DNA of 64,000 bases from Micropterus salmoides (GCF_014851395.1 NW_024040707.1:5330349-5394348), one strand, 5' to 3'. Counted from the first letter of the stretch, positions 47,177 through 58,975 are shown. Numbers and translations: made by a program. The notes: generated by a model not told the origin, from the sequence alone.

Positions 47177-47314
47177 TCCATCCATCCATCCATCGTCAAC
47201 CGCTTATCCTGCATACAGGGTCGCGGGGGGGGGCTGGAGCCAATCCCAGCTGACATCGGGCGCAAGGCTGGGTACACCCTGGACAGGTCGCCAGTCCATC
47301 GCAGGGCCCAAACA
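47177..47314 (-). mobile_element. GATG-tailed SINE-like repeat, 3' part
   Basis: The plus strand opens with a (TCCA)n tail and continues CGCTTATCCTGCATACAGGG, GGCTGGAGCCAATCCCAGCT and GTACACCCTGGACAGGTCGC. This is the reverse of the 3' half of the repeat at 48148-48480. It is 5'-truncated. Confidence 0.75.
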
Positions 47315-48147
47315 CACAGTCACTGTAGTTTATTTTGATTCAATCCCACATACACTGTCCTATTTACTAAAGCACCAAATGTGAATTACTCCCCCACTAA
47401 AGATAGTCCACAACAAATGCACTTCTTTCTGATTGACACACAGCCACCATTTTAGGAAATCAATTTAAACAAATTAAACTTTATCTTTGTGGTTTATTTC
47501 TTCAGTAAGAGTGTCACAGACACTTTATGTAATGCCCTATACTGTTCCTTACCCTTGGACCATTAGTTAAAGAAGCTTTAATTACAGATTCAGTGCATGC
47601 ATTTGGTATGTTTTGTGTATTTTATGTTCTTGTTTTATGTTATTTATTAAACACAGGTAAAATAGTTAGTATAGTTCTGATATTTAGTATACTTAAATAC
47701 ACTTAAAAATGGTGTACCCTATTGAAAACAAATAGCAGTGAATTACATTAACAGTTTAATTTAATTAGAGACCAAAAGATAGTGGATATTGCACTTAAAT
47801 TTGCAAAGTGGCCAGAAACATGGTTTTAAGTGAATGAAAATGTTTATATAAATTATAAACTGTTTGCTAACAAGTCATATCAACATTAACAAGGGTAATT
47901 TTAGTATTTTTAAACATGGGCCCTATTTTCACATATTTTGAAGTCGAAATGACTAATAGGTTCAAAAGGTTTTGGAATTAATGCATCCATCCATTTGGGG
48001 TAATTGCGCTTGTCAAAATTATGTCCACAAAAAGTGCTTCTTTTTGCCACTGGCTTGCTTGATACACAAACTACCAGAATTATATAACTACTTATCCTCA
48101 TTACTCATTTGCATATAATTTCAATAATCAATATAAACCTGTTAAAT

Positions 48148-48480
48148 GGGCGGCACGGTGGTCACAGCAAGAAGGTCATGGGTTCAAACCCCAGTTGCCC
48201 CGGCCTTTCTGTGTGGAGTTTGCATGTTCTCCCCGTGTCTGCGTGGGTTCTCTCCGGGTGCTCCGGCTTCCTCCCACCATTCAAAGACATGCAGGCTAGG
48301 ATGATTGGTGAGCGTGAGTGGTTGTTCGTCTATGTGTGGCCCTGCAATGGACTGGCAACCTGTCCAGGGTGTACCCTGCCTTGCGCACAGCTGGGATTGG
48401 CTCCAGCCCCCTGCGACCCTGTACGCAGGTTAAGCGGTTGACGATGGATGGATGGATGGATGGATGGATGGATGGATGGA
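48148..48480 (+). mobile_element. GATG-tailed SINE-like repeat, near full length
   Basis: It begins GGGCGGCACGGTGG and carries a pol III B-box-like GGGTTCAAACCCC at about 48180. The body then reads TGTGGAGTTTGCATGTTCTC and GCGTGGGTTCTCTCCGGGTG, common in fish genomes, and ends in seven or more GATG units. A ~20-bp stretch where the A box is expected (after CACGGTGG) is missing, so this copy is probably not transcribable by pol III. It faces the opposite way to the copy at 47.2 kb. Confidence 0.8.
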
Positions 48481-49021
48481 ACCTGTTTAATGGATTTATA
48501 AGTACTTGATATAAATTTAACAAGGGCACCAGCCTTTGAGGACAGAGTCTATACTGAACACAGTATGATAATTTCAGAACTGTGAGTATGATGGGGAAAT
48601 CCACTTTTAAGATCTATTTTTTTCTTCAGAAAACAGAAGAAAATAGCTCAAATTAATTTCCCCTGGGGTGTTAAATCATTCATAATGGTTTCTCTTTATC
48701 TTTTTCTGCATCTGCTTTGTTTTAATCTCTGTTGGAGTAGTGTAAACACTAAGACCCAACTCTGGTTCCGCTTTCCACTTCAACAGTGTTGAAGTTAAAA
48801 GGGACCCCAGCAGCTAATAAGATCAGACAGACACTTTGCTGCAATGTGAACGTTAAGGGTTTTATTCAACCCCAAAATTTGAAAAAAATGCTTTTTGGTT
48901 GTGGTGGAAATTCAGCTGTTTGAGTGAAACTGACACATAACTTAATGCATATATGAGTACATTTGCATTATGTGTATGTGTGTGTTTGTCAGAAAAAGAC
49001 AATAATGGACGAGCGACTCCA

Positions 49022-49045
49022 AGTGGTCTATCTATCTATCTATCT
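49022..49045. repeat. (CTAT)n microsatellite
   Basis: About five CTAT units. Confidence 0.9.
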
Positions 49046-49457
49046 GTCAAAAATTTTAATTTCACGGTTTGTGATAAGACATTATTTTCACTAGAGGGCA
49101 GAGTTGGTCCATGTTGATCCTCCTTCTGTGTCACCTCCTGTAGGTAAATTCATTCTGTCTAATATTTTGACTGTAAACACAACAACATAATATGTTTCGC
49201 TTGTTGTCACTTCCATATTTGAATAAAACATCAATGGATTAAATAAAGTTCCAAACAAAATGTGGGAACAAGTGAAATTACTAACTGAGATGATTTTCCA
49301 GATGTAGTTAGGTGGAGAATAACAACTGTAGATGGCAGTGTGTAGCTGTAGATGTGATGTGTGCATGAGCATATGTATTCCCTAAAGGGCTGATAGAAAA
49401 TCTGGTCAGCATTACATTTCCTTCAAAATGTATTTGCTGTTTTTAATTAATTCTATA

Positions 49458-49650
49458 TTACATTTACTCATTTAGCTGACACTTTTATCCAAAGCAACTT
49501 ACAATTGCTATATATATCAGAGGTTGCACTCCTCTGGAACAACTGTGTGTTTTGCTTAGGGATACATTAGTGGATGTGTGGCTGTGGGAATCAAACTAAG
49601 ATCACCTACACCAAAGGCAAGCATCTTATTCACTGCTCCATCGCCACCCC
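49458..49650 (-). mobile_element. tRNA-derived SINE
   Basis: Read on the minus strand, the head GGGGTGGCGATGGAGCAGTG then AATAAGATGCTTGCC resembles a tRNA 5' half, with a B-box-like region GTTTGATTCCC, and the tail ends AAGTTGCTTTGGATAAAAG then TGTCAGCTAAATGAG. The tail is shared with many fish SINEs and L2-type LINEs. The tRNA-like head is mutated, so this is not a tRNA gene. A shorter relative lies at 58976-59136. Confidence 0.8.
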
Positions 49651-49843
49651 TTTATAATTTCTAGGAGAAAGGGTTGCCTCTGAGGAACACAAGGTCTCTT
49701 CCAATTTCATGAATATCCTTCTAATAGCTGTTAAGATACTTCACTCTGGACCAAAGTGTAAACAGTTATATTTTCATCCAGGCTTACATTTGCCCAAAAA
49801 TTATTTGTTAATGCACAACAGTTGCAAATGGATGTTGAAGGGA

Positions 49844-49845
<2 letters not shown>

Positions 49846-49878
<33 letters not shown>

Positions 49879-49955
49879 TATAACCTTGGAAATGTTTACC
49901 ACTAAAAGGTCATATGAAGAGTTGATAGATGTCCCATACACATCCTCACTTCACT

Positions 49956-49986
<31 letters not shown>
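49846..49986. repeat. Two (CA)n microsatellites, 80 bp apart
   Basis: CA arrays at 49846-49876 and 49957-49986 flank a short unique stretch. Threonine/histidine-rich open frames across them are artefacts. Confidence 0.95.
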
Positions 49987-49987
<1 letters not shown>

Positions 49988-50447
49988 TTGATCTCACTTG
50001 TCAATCTCTACCTATCGGGAATCAGTACAGCATTGATTGAGCAGTTATTGTCATTCTTCTTTATACACACACGCACTTGCATGTTATAGTGTGTCATTTA
50101 CGTCAATATTACGTGAATAAATAAATAAATATGCATATGAAATAAATAAATACGTCTTTGAAATAAATAAACGAGGGAATAAATATATAAAACTAAATGT
50201 AAATTTAACTATATAAATGAGTCAGTATAGCTCAATGAATAGGTTTGAAAGGACTGAATTTATTAAAAAACATCAGAAACACTTGACAACATATAAGAGG
50301 GATGATCAAATGGCAACAAACAATAGGTAGGCACTCACTTAAATATACAAGGAGGGAGGTGATTAACAAGATGGAAGAAAGGCATGTGTTTGGGGAGTAG
50401 GAGAATGGGGCGTCTGAAAAGTAATAAAAATATCCTTTCCTTACCAC

Positions 50448-50490
50448 CTTTCCTTGACCTCGATGGAAAACGTCATGAGGTCAAGGAAAG
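50448..50490. repeat. Perfect 14-bp inverted repeat
   Basis: CTTTCCTTGACCTC (50448-50461) pairs exactly with GAGGTCAAGGAAAG (50477-50490) around a 15-base loop. A loosely related CTCCTTTCC/GGAAAGGAG-rich region lies at 51585-51665. Both may be parts of one MITE family. Confidence 0.8.
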
Positions 50491-50832
50491 ATGTGCAGGA
50501 GAATTCATAAGGACTTAGGAACAACTGCTCTTTTCTAGGTGACGTAATTATGCAAGGAGGATGTTACTGACGTGACCTGCCATGATAAAACTACAATGTC
50601 CCAAAGATGGACTACAAAAAGCGCATCTCTGACACTGCGCCCCATATTGCTTTAATGCAGGCCGTCTAAAGGTGGACAACAGGTGAAATATATTAGTACT
50701 TCATAATCAAGATAGCAAAAAAGCCCTGTCACTCTGAAATAATGGACAGGATTGTTACATTGAGAATGCTTGCTCACACTTACTCTCCTGCCCACCCATA
50801 TTTATCAACATGAATCCCAATTATTGTTTGCA

Positions 50833-51008
50833 CAGTGTTTCTCAAAGAATGACGGCGTAACTGTAGAGAGAGAGAGAGATACAGAGAGAGGGAGCGACCG
50901 AGCGAGAGGAGGTTCTGAGCGAATATGTTCGCTGTCCCATTTTAGATCGCGGTCAGCGTTAAGAATGTGGTAGGCCACCAGAAATAAATCAGTGTGTGGG
51001 AAACACTG
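50833..51008. mobile_element. hAT-type MITE
   Basis: The left end CAGTGTTTCTCAAAGAATGA is matched by the inverse of the right end, CAGTGTTTCCCACACACTGA. The right side continues TTTATTTCTGGTGGCCTACC in reverse, a sequence typical of fish hAT elements. The interior has a GA-rich run. No 8-bp target duplication is visible (TGTTTGCA against AAATAATA), so it may have lost flanking bases. Confidence 0.7.
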
Positions 51009-51910
51009 AAATAATACATTACATTTACTGTAGAGGTCATCCAACTTCATCATTGCCTTTATTAAGGAGAGGGTGTTAGCATCTGTGACTGAAGTAAAAT
51101 GAGTAATAATATTGCTCAAGGCTGGAAATACATAACTTGAACCTACACGCTGCAACATTATCCTCACTTTGATCACACAAGACCAGTAACAAAGCTCACA
51201 TGGGTCTCAGTTATTGTTGACAATTCAAGATATGCTTATTAGCAAGTTATGGCATAAGAAAGGCTTAATAGCCAATGGTAACTTACATGGTGATCAACAT
51301 CCTTTATCTGTCATGGTTGGTGATTTCTCTTGTAGAAAACACTTTATAGCATATTTCAACAATCCGAAACATATAACTGTGTTGAAACAGCATCAGATTA
51401 CAGCGAAGCCAAAAGAAAACAAACCAAAAGAAAGAAGGAAATAGTGAGGGTCTTATTCAAGTATCATAATGTGCGTCTGTGTTGCAAGGATTTTGCTAAA
51501 TGTGGTTGCTAGATTTTATCGTTTGAGTTTGAGAACGTGTGTGGCTTTAAATGTTGACGCTGCAAGGAACTGTAGGACGGCATTCTCTCCTTTCCTTTCT
51601 TAAAGGATGGTCAGGTGTACCCTATGCTAAAGGAGATCTGAAAGGAAGCATCGAGGCTCCTTTCCTTAGCTTTTAGAGAATTCAAACAGCTCTTATCATG
51701 GCTGCCACTGAAATACTTCCGGTTCACCATGTAGTAAGTTGGAAATGATACATGTTTAGTTTTATGTAAACAGACACCCCCCATTTTTTTGTTGATAATT
51801 GATCTATTTAATAGTCATAACATAACGGTTATGCACTTACTTGTCAGTAGATGGTGGTCTGGTACTGCTGTAGATCAAGTAGGGAGACTGTAGCTACTGT
51901 ATGCACAGCT

Positions 51911-52828
51911 CAGAAATAAACAAGCTCTGGCTTGAGCAAGATGCTAACTTTGGTCCTCTCTCTGTTAATCCACAGGTACAGTAAAACCCATTTTTCTATG
52001 TTTAGCTTGGGTCAGTATGTAATGTGAATGCTGTATAAAATGTTCTGTAGTGTTGTAAGATGATTTCGAGATGTGAGTACAGTGTAGTAAGCTTCGTTTT
52101 GTAGCTAACTGCTCTGACGAGCGTCGTAATGTTAAGTAGTTTTTTCATGAACTTCAGTCTCACACAGTAGTTTTGTAAGTGTGAGTAACTAACATTAACA
52201 TTCTGTAACAGACACAGAGTTGTTCTAGACGTTGTTAAGAGTTTTAGCCAGCAAGTAGTGAGTAAATGGTCAGGGGAAAGATACCATATTCAAACTAGTT
52301 CACCTCGCTGATCACACACGAGCGTGTCGTGGTACCGCCATATTGTTACGTGCTGCGGTTAAGTGCAAGTGTAGGAGAGAGTGTGACGTTAAAGAAATGT
52401 GTAGAAAAATGTATGTGTATTTTATGCTAGTGTTACCATTAATGTTAGCAGAAATATAATGTAATGTGTTAATAGGTGAGTTAGTGTATTAGACGAATCA
52501 GACTAAAGTGGATGTGTGTTTTGAGTTAATATTATTTTGTTACATGTTATTTGGAGTTAAGTCAATTTTGATTATGTGGAATGTCTGTTAAATTATTTTG
52601 ATGTCATGTGTAGTTATTTTCCATAAGGTAGAATGCTTTATTTATTGTATTTGTAGTTTGATTATGTCATTGGTTATTTATTTGTGAAATGTTTAGTATT
52701 GGTAACATGCACTTTAAGCAGGAAGCTGAAGATAACGTGACTGAAACAGTATGTGATTGTAGTCAGAAATAAACGAGCTCTGGCTTGAGCAAGACGCTAA
52801 CTTTGGTCCTCTCTCTATTAATCCGCAG
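51911..52828. repeat. 65-bp direct repeats bracketing 788 bp
   Basis: The 65-bp units at 51911-51975 and 52764-52828 differ at four positions (about 94% identity by eye). Each contains an early AATAAA and ends in a pyrimidine run and NCAG. The second unit directly precedes and overlaps the start of the LINE. They could be the R-U5 ends of LTRs, repeated promoter units of the LINE, or a duplicated exon border. Surrounding flanks do not align. Confidence 0.6.
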
Positions 52829-53095
52829 TGGCTACACAGTGCTTCCTAGCCTGCGTAACCTACAAGCAGCGTTCCTGTCTGTCTCTTTAATTTTTGCGTT
52901 ATTTGTTTGTGAAGTGTTGTGCTTGATCCAGCACACTCGCTCAGAGCTCTTAAACCTCAGATACACTTCCCATAGTGATCTGGGTCCATCAACGTCCCTG
53001 CTGGAGAAATTACGGGAACTAAACATATCAAGCCTTTCAACATCATGGCTGCCGACCAAAAAACGCCGCCGCTCAGGAACCTTTGCTAGGTTCAG

Positions 53096-53702
53096 GAGAC
53101 GCCCTTATCGGCCACAGCTTCCAGCCCTCTTGTTGTCAAACGTGAGATCTCTTCGGCACAAAATAGACTACAGTGACTGCTCTGCCATCTGCCTGACAGA
53201 GACCTGGCTGGATCAATCAGTACCCGATTAAGCGGTAACACCTCCAGGCTTCACATTGCATCGTGCTGATAGATCACTTAAACTATAGCACAAGTCGAAA
53301 GGCGGTGGTATCTGCATAATGATCAATGAACGCTGGTGTACAAATTCTACAGAACTCGTCCATGTATGCTCACCTCACCTGGCATACCTCTCTGTCAAAT
53401 GCAGACCGTCATTCCTCCCATGGGAATTTACGTCGGTGATCATGATCTGTGTGTATATTCCACCTGAGGCTAATGCTATCAACACCATAGCCGAGTCAGC
53501 CAACTACATCTCCTCAGTGGAAAATATACACCCGAACGCAGCAGTTATTGTACTTGGGGACTTTAATCAGACTAATCTATCGGCTGAGCTCCCCGGCTAC
53601 CATCAGCAGGTAGCTTGCCCTAGCAGAGGAACCAACACGTTGGAACACTGCTATACTACCATCAAAGAAGCTTACCGTGCCTTTCCGAGGGCTCCGTTGG
53701 GC
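53096..53702 (+). pseudogene. LINE AP endonuclease domain
   Basis: Blocks in order: LLLSNVRSLRHKI, then AICLTETWLDQSVPD with the catalytic Glu, a stop, GGGICIMINERWCTN, ICVYIPPEANAI, VIVLGDFNQTNLS with the GDFN metal/active-site motif, and RGTNTLEHCYTTIKEAYRAF. The final SDH block expected after this is lost at a deletion following RAPLG. Stops after QSVPD and LKL show decay. The domain would nick target DNA in an active LINE. Confidence 0.85.
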
Positions 53703-53799
53703 AGGTATATGGGAGGTTTGAGCAGGTACCTGTTATACCACCATCCACCCCCGACCCTCTCCCAGCCCCCCCTTTTACTATTTACGAGGAGGAGGTGAG

Positions 53800-54830
53800 G
53801 AGCATCTTCAGGGTACTTAAGAGGAATAAAGCCCCAGGCTCCGTCAAAACTCAGTACCTAAGTGCTTTAAAGAATCCATTATTATCCCGGTTTCCAAAAC
53901 CAAGACCATCTCTTGCCTCAATGATTATCGACCTATTGCATTGACATCAGCAGTCATGAAGTCATTTGAGCGCATCGTACTCAATTACCTAAAAACTGTC
54001 ACCATCCCCCTCATGGACTCGTTCCAATTTGCATACAGAGCCAACAGGTCAGTTGAGGACACCGTCAACTTAGCAATTCATCACGTATTGATTCACCTTG
54101 AGTCCGCAAATACATATGCCCATATTCTGTTTATGGATTTTAGTTCTGCATTTAATTCAATAAACCCGGCCAAACTGCTTAATATACTACTGGACATGAA
54201 TATCGACCCTTGCATCTGTTACTGGATTCATAGTTTTCTATGGAATAGGCAACAGAAAGTAAAGATTAAAAATACATCCTTCCCTCTGTTTCTCAGCACA
54301 GGCGTACCTCAAGGCTGTGTCCTCTCACCCTGGCTATTTTCCCTCTACACAAACTAGCTTACATCACACCACAGTTCTGTAAACCTATATAAATATGCGG
54401 AACTATTATAGGACTCATTACCAACAACCAAGAAACTGCATACCGTGCACAGATCAACCAAGCAGTGACCTGGTGTACAGACCATGATCTTTTACTTAAC
54501 ACATCAAAAACAAAAGAACTTATCGTCGATCTGAGACCTCAGCCATCCTCCAAAACACCTGTGCTCATTGATGGCGAACCCATCTCCATCACTGACACAT
54601 TCAAATTTCTTGGGATACACATCAGTAACAATCTTAAAGGGAAAATCAACACAGATAATATCTACAAAAAAGCTCAGCAAAGACTTTTTCATCTTCAACA
54701 GCTTAAGAAGTTTAGAGTAAGGTCTCATCTCCTGCTCCGCTTCTACATGGCCATCGTCGAAAGCATCTTCATCTCATCCATCAAAGTCTGGTTTGGCAGT
54801 CTTGACTAATTTTCCTGGAAGAAATTACAG
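53800..54830 (+). pseudogene. LINE reverse transcriptase with deleted catalytic YADD
   Basis: The frame enters at EEVRSIFRVLKRNKAPGS, loses ~30 residues, and resumes CFKESIIIPVSKTKTISCLN, DYRPIALTSAVMKSFERIVL, then HILFMDFSSAFNSI (first catalytic Asp), TGVPQGCVLSPWLF, and KYA where the YADD catalytic core should follow. About four bases are missing there (54393-54405), which removes the paired Asp and shifts the frame. Later come LLLNTSKTKELIVDLRPQPS, DTFKFLGIHIS and KKAQQRLFHLQQLKKF. The deletion alone would abolish catalysis. Confidence 0.85.
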
Positions 54831-55261
54831 CGTATCATTAATATATATATTATTAAGTTATTGGTTCACCCTTACCATCCCTTGATTCACTCTCACAAAT
54901 GGACACTATGCAGAGCCAAAGATAATTTCTGATACTTCCCATCCTGCACACTTCGCCTTCAAACTACTGCCCTCTAGGAGACGTTACAGGACAATAGCCT
55001 GCAGAACAACTCGCTTTAAAAACAGTTTTATTCCAAAAGCAATACACATTCTGAACTCTGATCTCTGAACGCTGAGGACAGTGGATTAAGCATGACCCGT
55101 CATGTATTATGTATTATATATAGTAATGTGGTGTCTGTATGTACATGTATGTTACTTTATATGTTAATGTCTAAATATCTATTGTTTAAATATTGGAACC
55201 TGTATCAAAAAGCTGTACTGGAAACAAATTCCACCAGCCTGGCTGTGTGGTCATTAAATTA

Positions 55262-55287
55262 AATCAATCAATCAATCAATCAATCAA
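55262..55287. repeat. (AATC)n 3' tail of the LINE
   Basis: About six AATC/TCAA units at the LINE 3' end. Confidence 0.9.
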
Positions 55288-55309
55288 GTCGTGGCAGCTT
55301 AGCGGAGTC

Positions 55310-55730
55310 AGTTTTGCTGGAGCTCAGTCGTGATTGGAAGCTGTTGTAGCTCAGCGGGGATAGCAAAGTCCTTCTCAGGAGTGGGGAGACACTGCAGCTC
55401 TGGGACTGCTAACTGATGCAGCATAGCAGGTGCTGGGGATCATTGCACCTCTGGCTCAGGGAACTGTTTGCAGCCCAGGAACTTGAGTCATCTGCAGCTC
55501 TGGTGAAATGGGGAATTGCCACAGCTCAGCAGGATGTTGCTGAAGCTCCTCAGAGTGAGCGGTCACTGCAGCTCAGTAAAAACAGTATGCCGCTGCAGCT
55601 CAACAGAGTTACGGAGTTGCGGTAACCCGGGGTCATCATCAGGGTCAGGGGTTTGCTGTAAATCAGCAGTGTCACAGTTTTGCTTCAGCTCAGAAGTCAG
55701 GGAGTTGCTGTAGCTCAGCAACTGATAGCC
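55310..55730. repeat. Degenerate GCTGCAGCTCAGC minisatellite
   Basis: At least ten variants of GCTGCAGCTCAGC occur at irregular spacing of roughly 20-60 bp (near 55315, 55345, 55393, 55493, 55519, 55537, 55566, 55593, 55660, 55682 and 55706). Most are followed by a GG/AG-rich spacer. On the minus strand this gives a Glu-Leu-Gln-rich frame. It starts immediately after the LINE tail, so the LINE may have inserted into or beside it. Confidence 0.55.
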
Positions 55731-55779
55731 AGGCAGCGGACAGGGAGATGCAGCTAGTGTTGGCCAGGCCTCCAACTGG

Positions 55780-56904
55780 AAACAGGGAGCAGGAGTTGGC
55801 CCACCAACTGAACACTCGGAGCAGGAGTCGACCAGGGCTATGTGGAACCAGGCAGGACTGGTGATACCTCTGTGGTACTGAATAACATAGTTTCAGGGGT
55901 GTTGATCAGCATAGTCTCTGGGGAACTAGGGAGCAGGGGTAAAAGTACTTGTCCAACAAAACAGAAATTCATTCCGTAGCATCAGTGCTGCTCTCTTAAC
56001 CATGTCAAAACACAACTGGTGGTGTTTACTGGTGGGAAGTTGTTGAGGGACTAGTCACAGCACTAATGACTCCATATTGGACTGACTACACTTTTTCTTC
56101 TTTCTTCTGTCTTTACTCTCTCCTGGTCAGGAGTGGTGTTGGGTGCAACAGGTAAGGGTGCAACAGGTAATGTGGACTGCTCAGTTAAAATGTGAAACAA
56201 ACATCCCAAATCATTACACTGTAGCACTGTTTAAGGTAATTTTAATGGTACAATTTATAGGGGTACAGAAAATTCGTATGAGACCATAAATGTTGCTTCA
56301 GAACTGTTCCCAGCAACAAGCTGTCATACGCCAAAAGGCACAATTCTGCTCTGAGAAAGTGTCTACTCTTATACATCTGTGGAAAGTACTGGAGTCGATG
56401 GCCTTCTTGGAAACACAATTACTCCCCTTCCCCACTCCACAGGCTTAAAAATATCTCAAAGGGCAAGAGATGACACATGCAAGCACAAAGTCTTCAACTT
56501 TACACTGTGAGAAAAGAAAATCTTTCCTGATTGCACACTATAAGTCCTACTATTCCAAAATGCATTTGTAGGAAAACATTTTAGGAGAGGATCTAATAGA
56601 CTTATTTTTGCAATGTTTGTTTTGTGAGAAATCATTTAGTCATAAAAAGTGATCAGCTACAAGACCCAGATTATTTTTTAACACGGCAGAGAGAGAATAA
56701 TACAAATATCAATATCAATAATATGAATGATAATAAATAATAATAAAAATAATAATGAATTGCCAGATTAAACAAGATTCATCCAGACTTTTTGCAGTGT
56801 TTGCAAAAATTACAAAGTTGAGGATTATACCATGAAAATAACGTTTGTTTTTATATATTTTATATATTTTGATGGCACCAGGGCCTCTGCCAGGGCTGGT
56901 GTAT

Positions 56905-56965
<61 letters not shown>

Positions 56966-57235
56966 CTTGTGTTGGTGGGCAGTGTCCTGCTTTCTGGTGG
57001 ATTGGAGCTGCAGGCCATCAAGGAATTGAAGGCAGCTGGCCACTGTCTCCAGGTTGCATCAAACCTGTACCTTCCTGGTAGTCTGTGGGCCTTTTCTCTC
57101 CACTGGCACCACATTATGTTACTTTGTTTGTTGTATTGTTTGTTTCACATTGTTTTAGTTAACCATGCAGAATGTTTTTGCCAGCTACAGCTGTTAGATT
57201 ACAACAATTTCATTTAATTTATTTAAATTACTTTT
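55780..57235. other. Intergenic DNA with one long microsatellite
   Basis: Nothing coding is recognised. A (GT)n array of about 58 bp lies at 56906-56964 and creates chance Val/Cys and Thr/His frames. Confidence 0.5.
56906..56964. repeat. (GT)n microsatellite
   Basis: Nearly pure GT dinucleotides over about 58 bp. Confidence 0.95.
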
Positions 57236-57239
57236 GTTA

Positions 57240-58700
57240 AATAATCATCTTCTTTTATTTAGAGGGGCAATAGAGCCGAGTGTCATTCGCAGCAAGCCTG
57301 CAGCACTGTCATCAATGTAGTGGTGTGGATTTGTGCATTTTATATTAAATCAATTTGGAGCTACTCCAAATTCCTCTTTTCCTCTCCCAGAGAGGAGCAG
57401 GGGGGTTAAAGATCAACTTCAACAGACTGCTGAAGAGACCCCAACGGAAGGGGGGTGGAAATGTTGCTTTTTCTAAGTGCTATCCCTGAGCAGCCTGATA
57501 ATAAAACTGGCACCTTTTTGATTCTGAAGCTGATAACGCGGTGCCTGACTGTTAAACTGACAAAAGGGACACTAACCAGCGATTAGCATTTCCCTGAACA
57601 GCCTATCAAAATTGCCCCTCCCCCCCACACACACACATATAACCGTGGCAACTGACCGTGCTCTGTGTTTCTTTACCCCATCAAAGGGATACCCCCTTAC
57701 GCCTAAGTGTGACATAATCCAGGACAGCCGAACTTTAAATAAACAAAGACTGCAGTCTCCAAAGACCCCAAAGCCTTAACTGTTTAATTAAATCTTTTTT
57801 ACTTGATTACATTTGCCTCATTTGAGTAGGTATGTTACCATGTTGTTGCTATCAGTTGTTGATATTAGTGCTGAAAAGAATCTAAATAAGTTATTTTTGC
57901 AGAATTTTTATTTTCAGCAAGGTTAGGCAACAGGCCTTTGTTCGCTTGAAGCTACAAACTCGAAGTGCCGCGACATCGATCTGCCCCTCAATTTGTTTTA
58001 TTTTCTTTCTTTCTTTTGTTTTGTTAAAGTTATCAGTCCGTTAAGTTACACTGGACTAATTCAGGAACGACCAAGTTCCCTTTTAAGCTTGTTCGTCGAG
58101 CTAACTTCACAGAGGTCAGACCAAGCCACGTGGTCTTGCCACACCTGAAAACAGCCGAACTGCCAGACTCGGAGAACTCCGGAGAATCCCTAGCAAAAAG
58201 CCAGGATCGGGCAGCTAGCGTGGGACCCGTGCAACAGGCCAAAGCAGGCCGTCGACAAGCCGTAAGACCTAACAAACATTTTGCGTCAGGGATGTCCCAT
58301 AATGCTAATATTGTCTTTTAACTTCTAAACTCATAGCTTACTTTCATTAGTTCTCCTCTGCCGTATGAGTCAAATGCTTCCCACAATCGAACCTCCATTT
58401 CTCATTGTTCAGCCATTGTTTATTTTCCCTGTATTTAACCACCCTTTTATATTGCTTTAGTTAGTTAATAAATTCACTGTAATCAAGGAACTGTGTGTGT
58501 TGACTATCTCCACGTCCCTGCCAAGAGAATTGACCCTTTAGATATGAGACTGACTGATTGATTTAAGATAATTTAGCGATTATTAACTAACTGATCACTA
58601 GTAATAATTGTATAATTATTAAAAGCTACCTAGAGGTCCGGAGGCTCTAGGATAATAACAACTCCGGTGGTGCCCCGAAACGAGAGATTTATTTTTAAAT
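57240..58700 (+). mobile_element. Possible LTR-retroelement remnant
   Basis: The stretch differs in texture from its neighbours. It has an LTR-like run with TTAATAAATTCACTGTAATC at 58467-58486 followed by GTGTGTTGACTATCTCCACG, a polyadenylation/U5-like arrangement. At 58669 comes TGGTGCCCCGAAACGAGAG, which looks like a tRNA primer-binding site with an imperfect tRNA-Phe-like match. No gag or pol frame follows. LTR borders and a target duplication could not be fixed, so this is a hypothesis. Confidence 0.3.
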
Positions 58701-58975
58701 TTTCTGAATATTAAAATTCATAATTGGGTATTAATTCTCATAAATTTATAAAATTCATAGCTAATTTAGCCATGCTACATCAAACAAGACAATCAATTTG
58801 GGGAGGGACTGAAGTAGAGGAGTCCTCTGTTATATTGAGACATGGAATCACTTCCTTAAATTTAGCTACAGCACTATAAGATAGACTTTTAAATTTTAAG
58901 TAAGTAAATTTTAAGGAATAAATGTTAACAGGCTTGCCATAGACACCTAGTGTAGACATAAAGAGTGTGAGTTGG

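Larger units (their letters stand above)
52764..55287 (+). mobile_element. LINE of Rex1/L2 type, near full span but decayed
   Basis: In order on the plus strand: a frame from 52785 whose later part holds a basic KKRRRSGTFARFRRR segment and LLLSNVRSLRHKI; the AP endonuclease (53110-53702); a shortened linker; reverse transcriptase (53840-54830); a C-terminal AFKLLPSRRRYRT-like stretch in other frames (54955-55010); a 3'UTR; and an (AATC)n tail at 55262-55287. The 3' microsatellite tail and the AP endonuclease identify a Jockey/L2-superfamily LINE. Several frameshifts and deletions make it inactive. Confidence 0.85.

Noticed and set aside
49458..49650. tRNA-like sequence considered as a tRNA gene
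   Set aside because: The tRNA-like head is attached to a SINE tail, has mutated arms, and recurs at 58976-59136, so it is a SINE.
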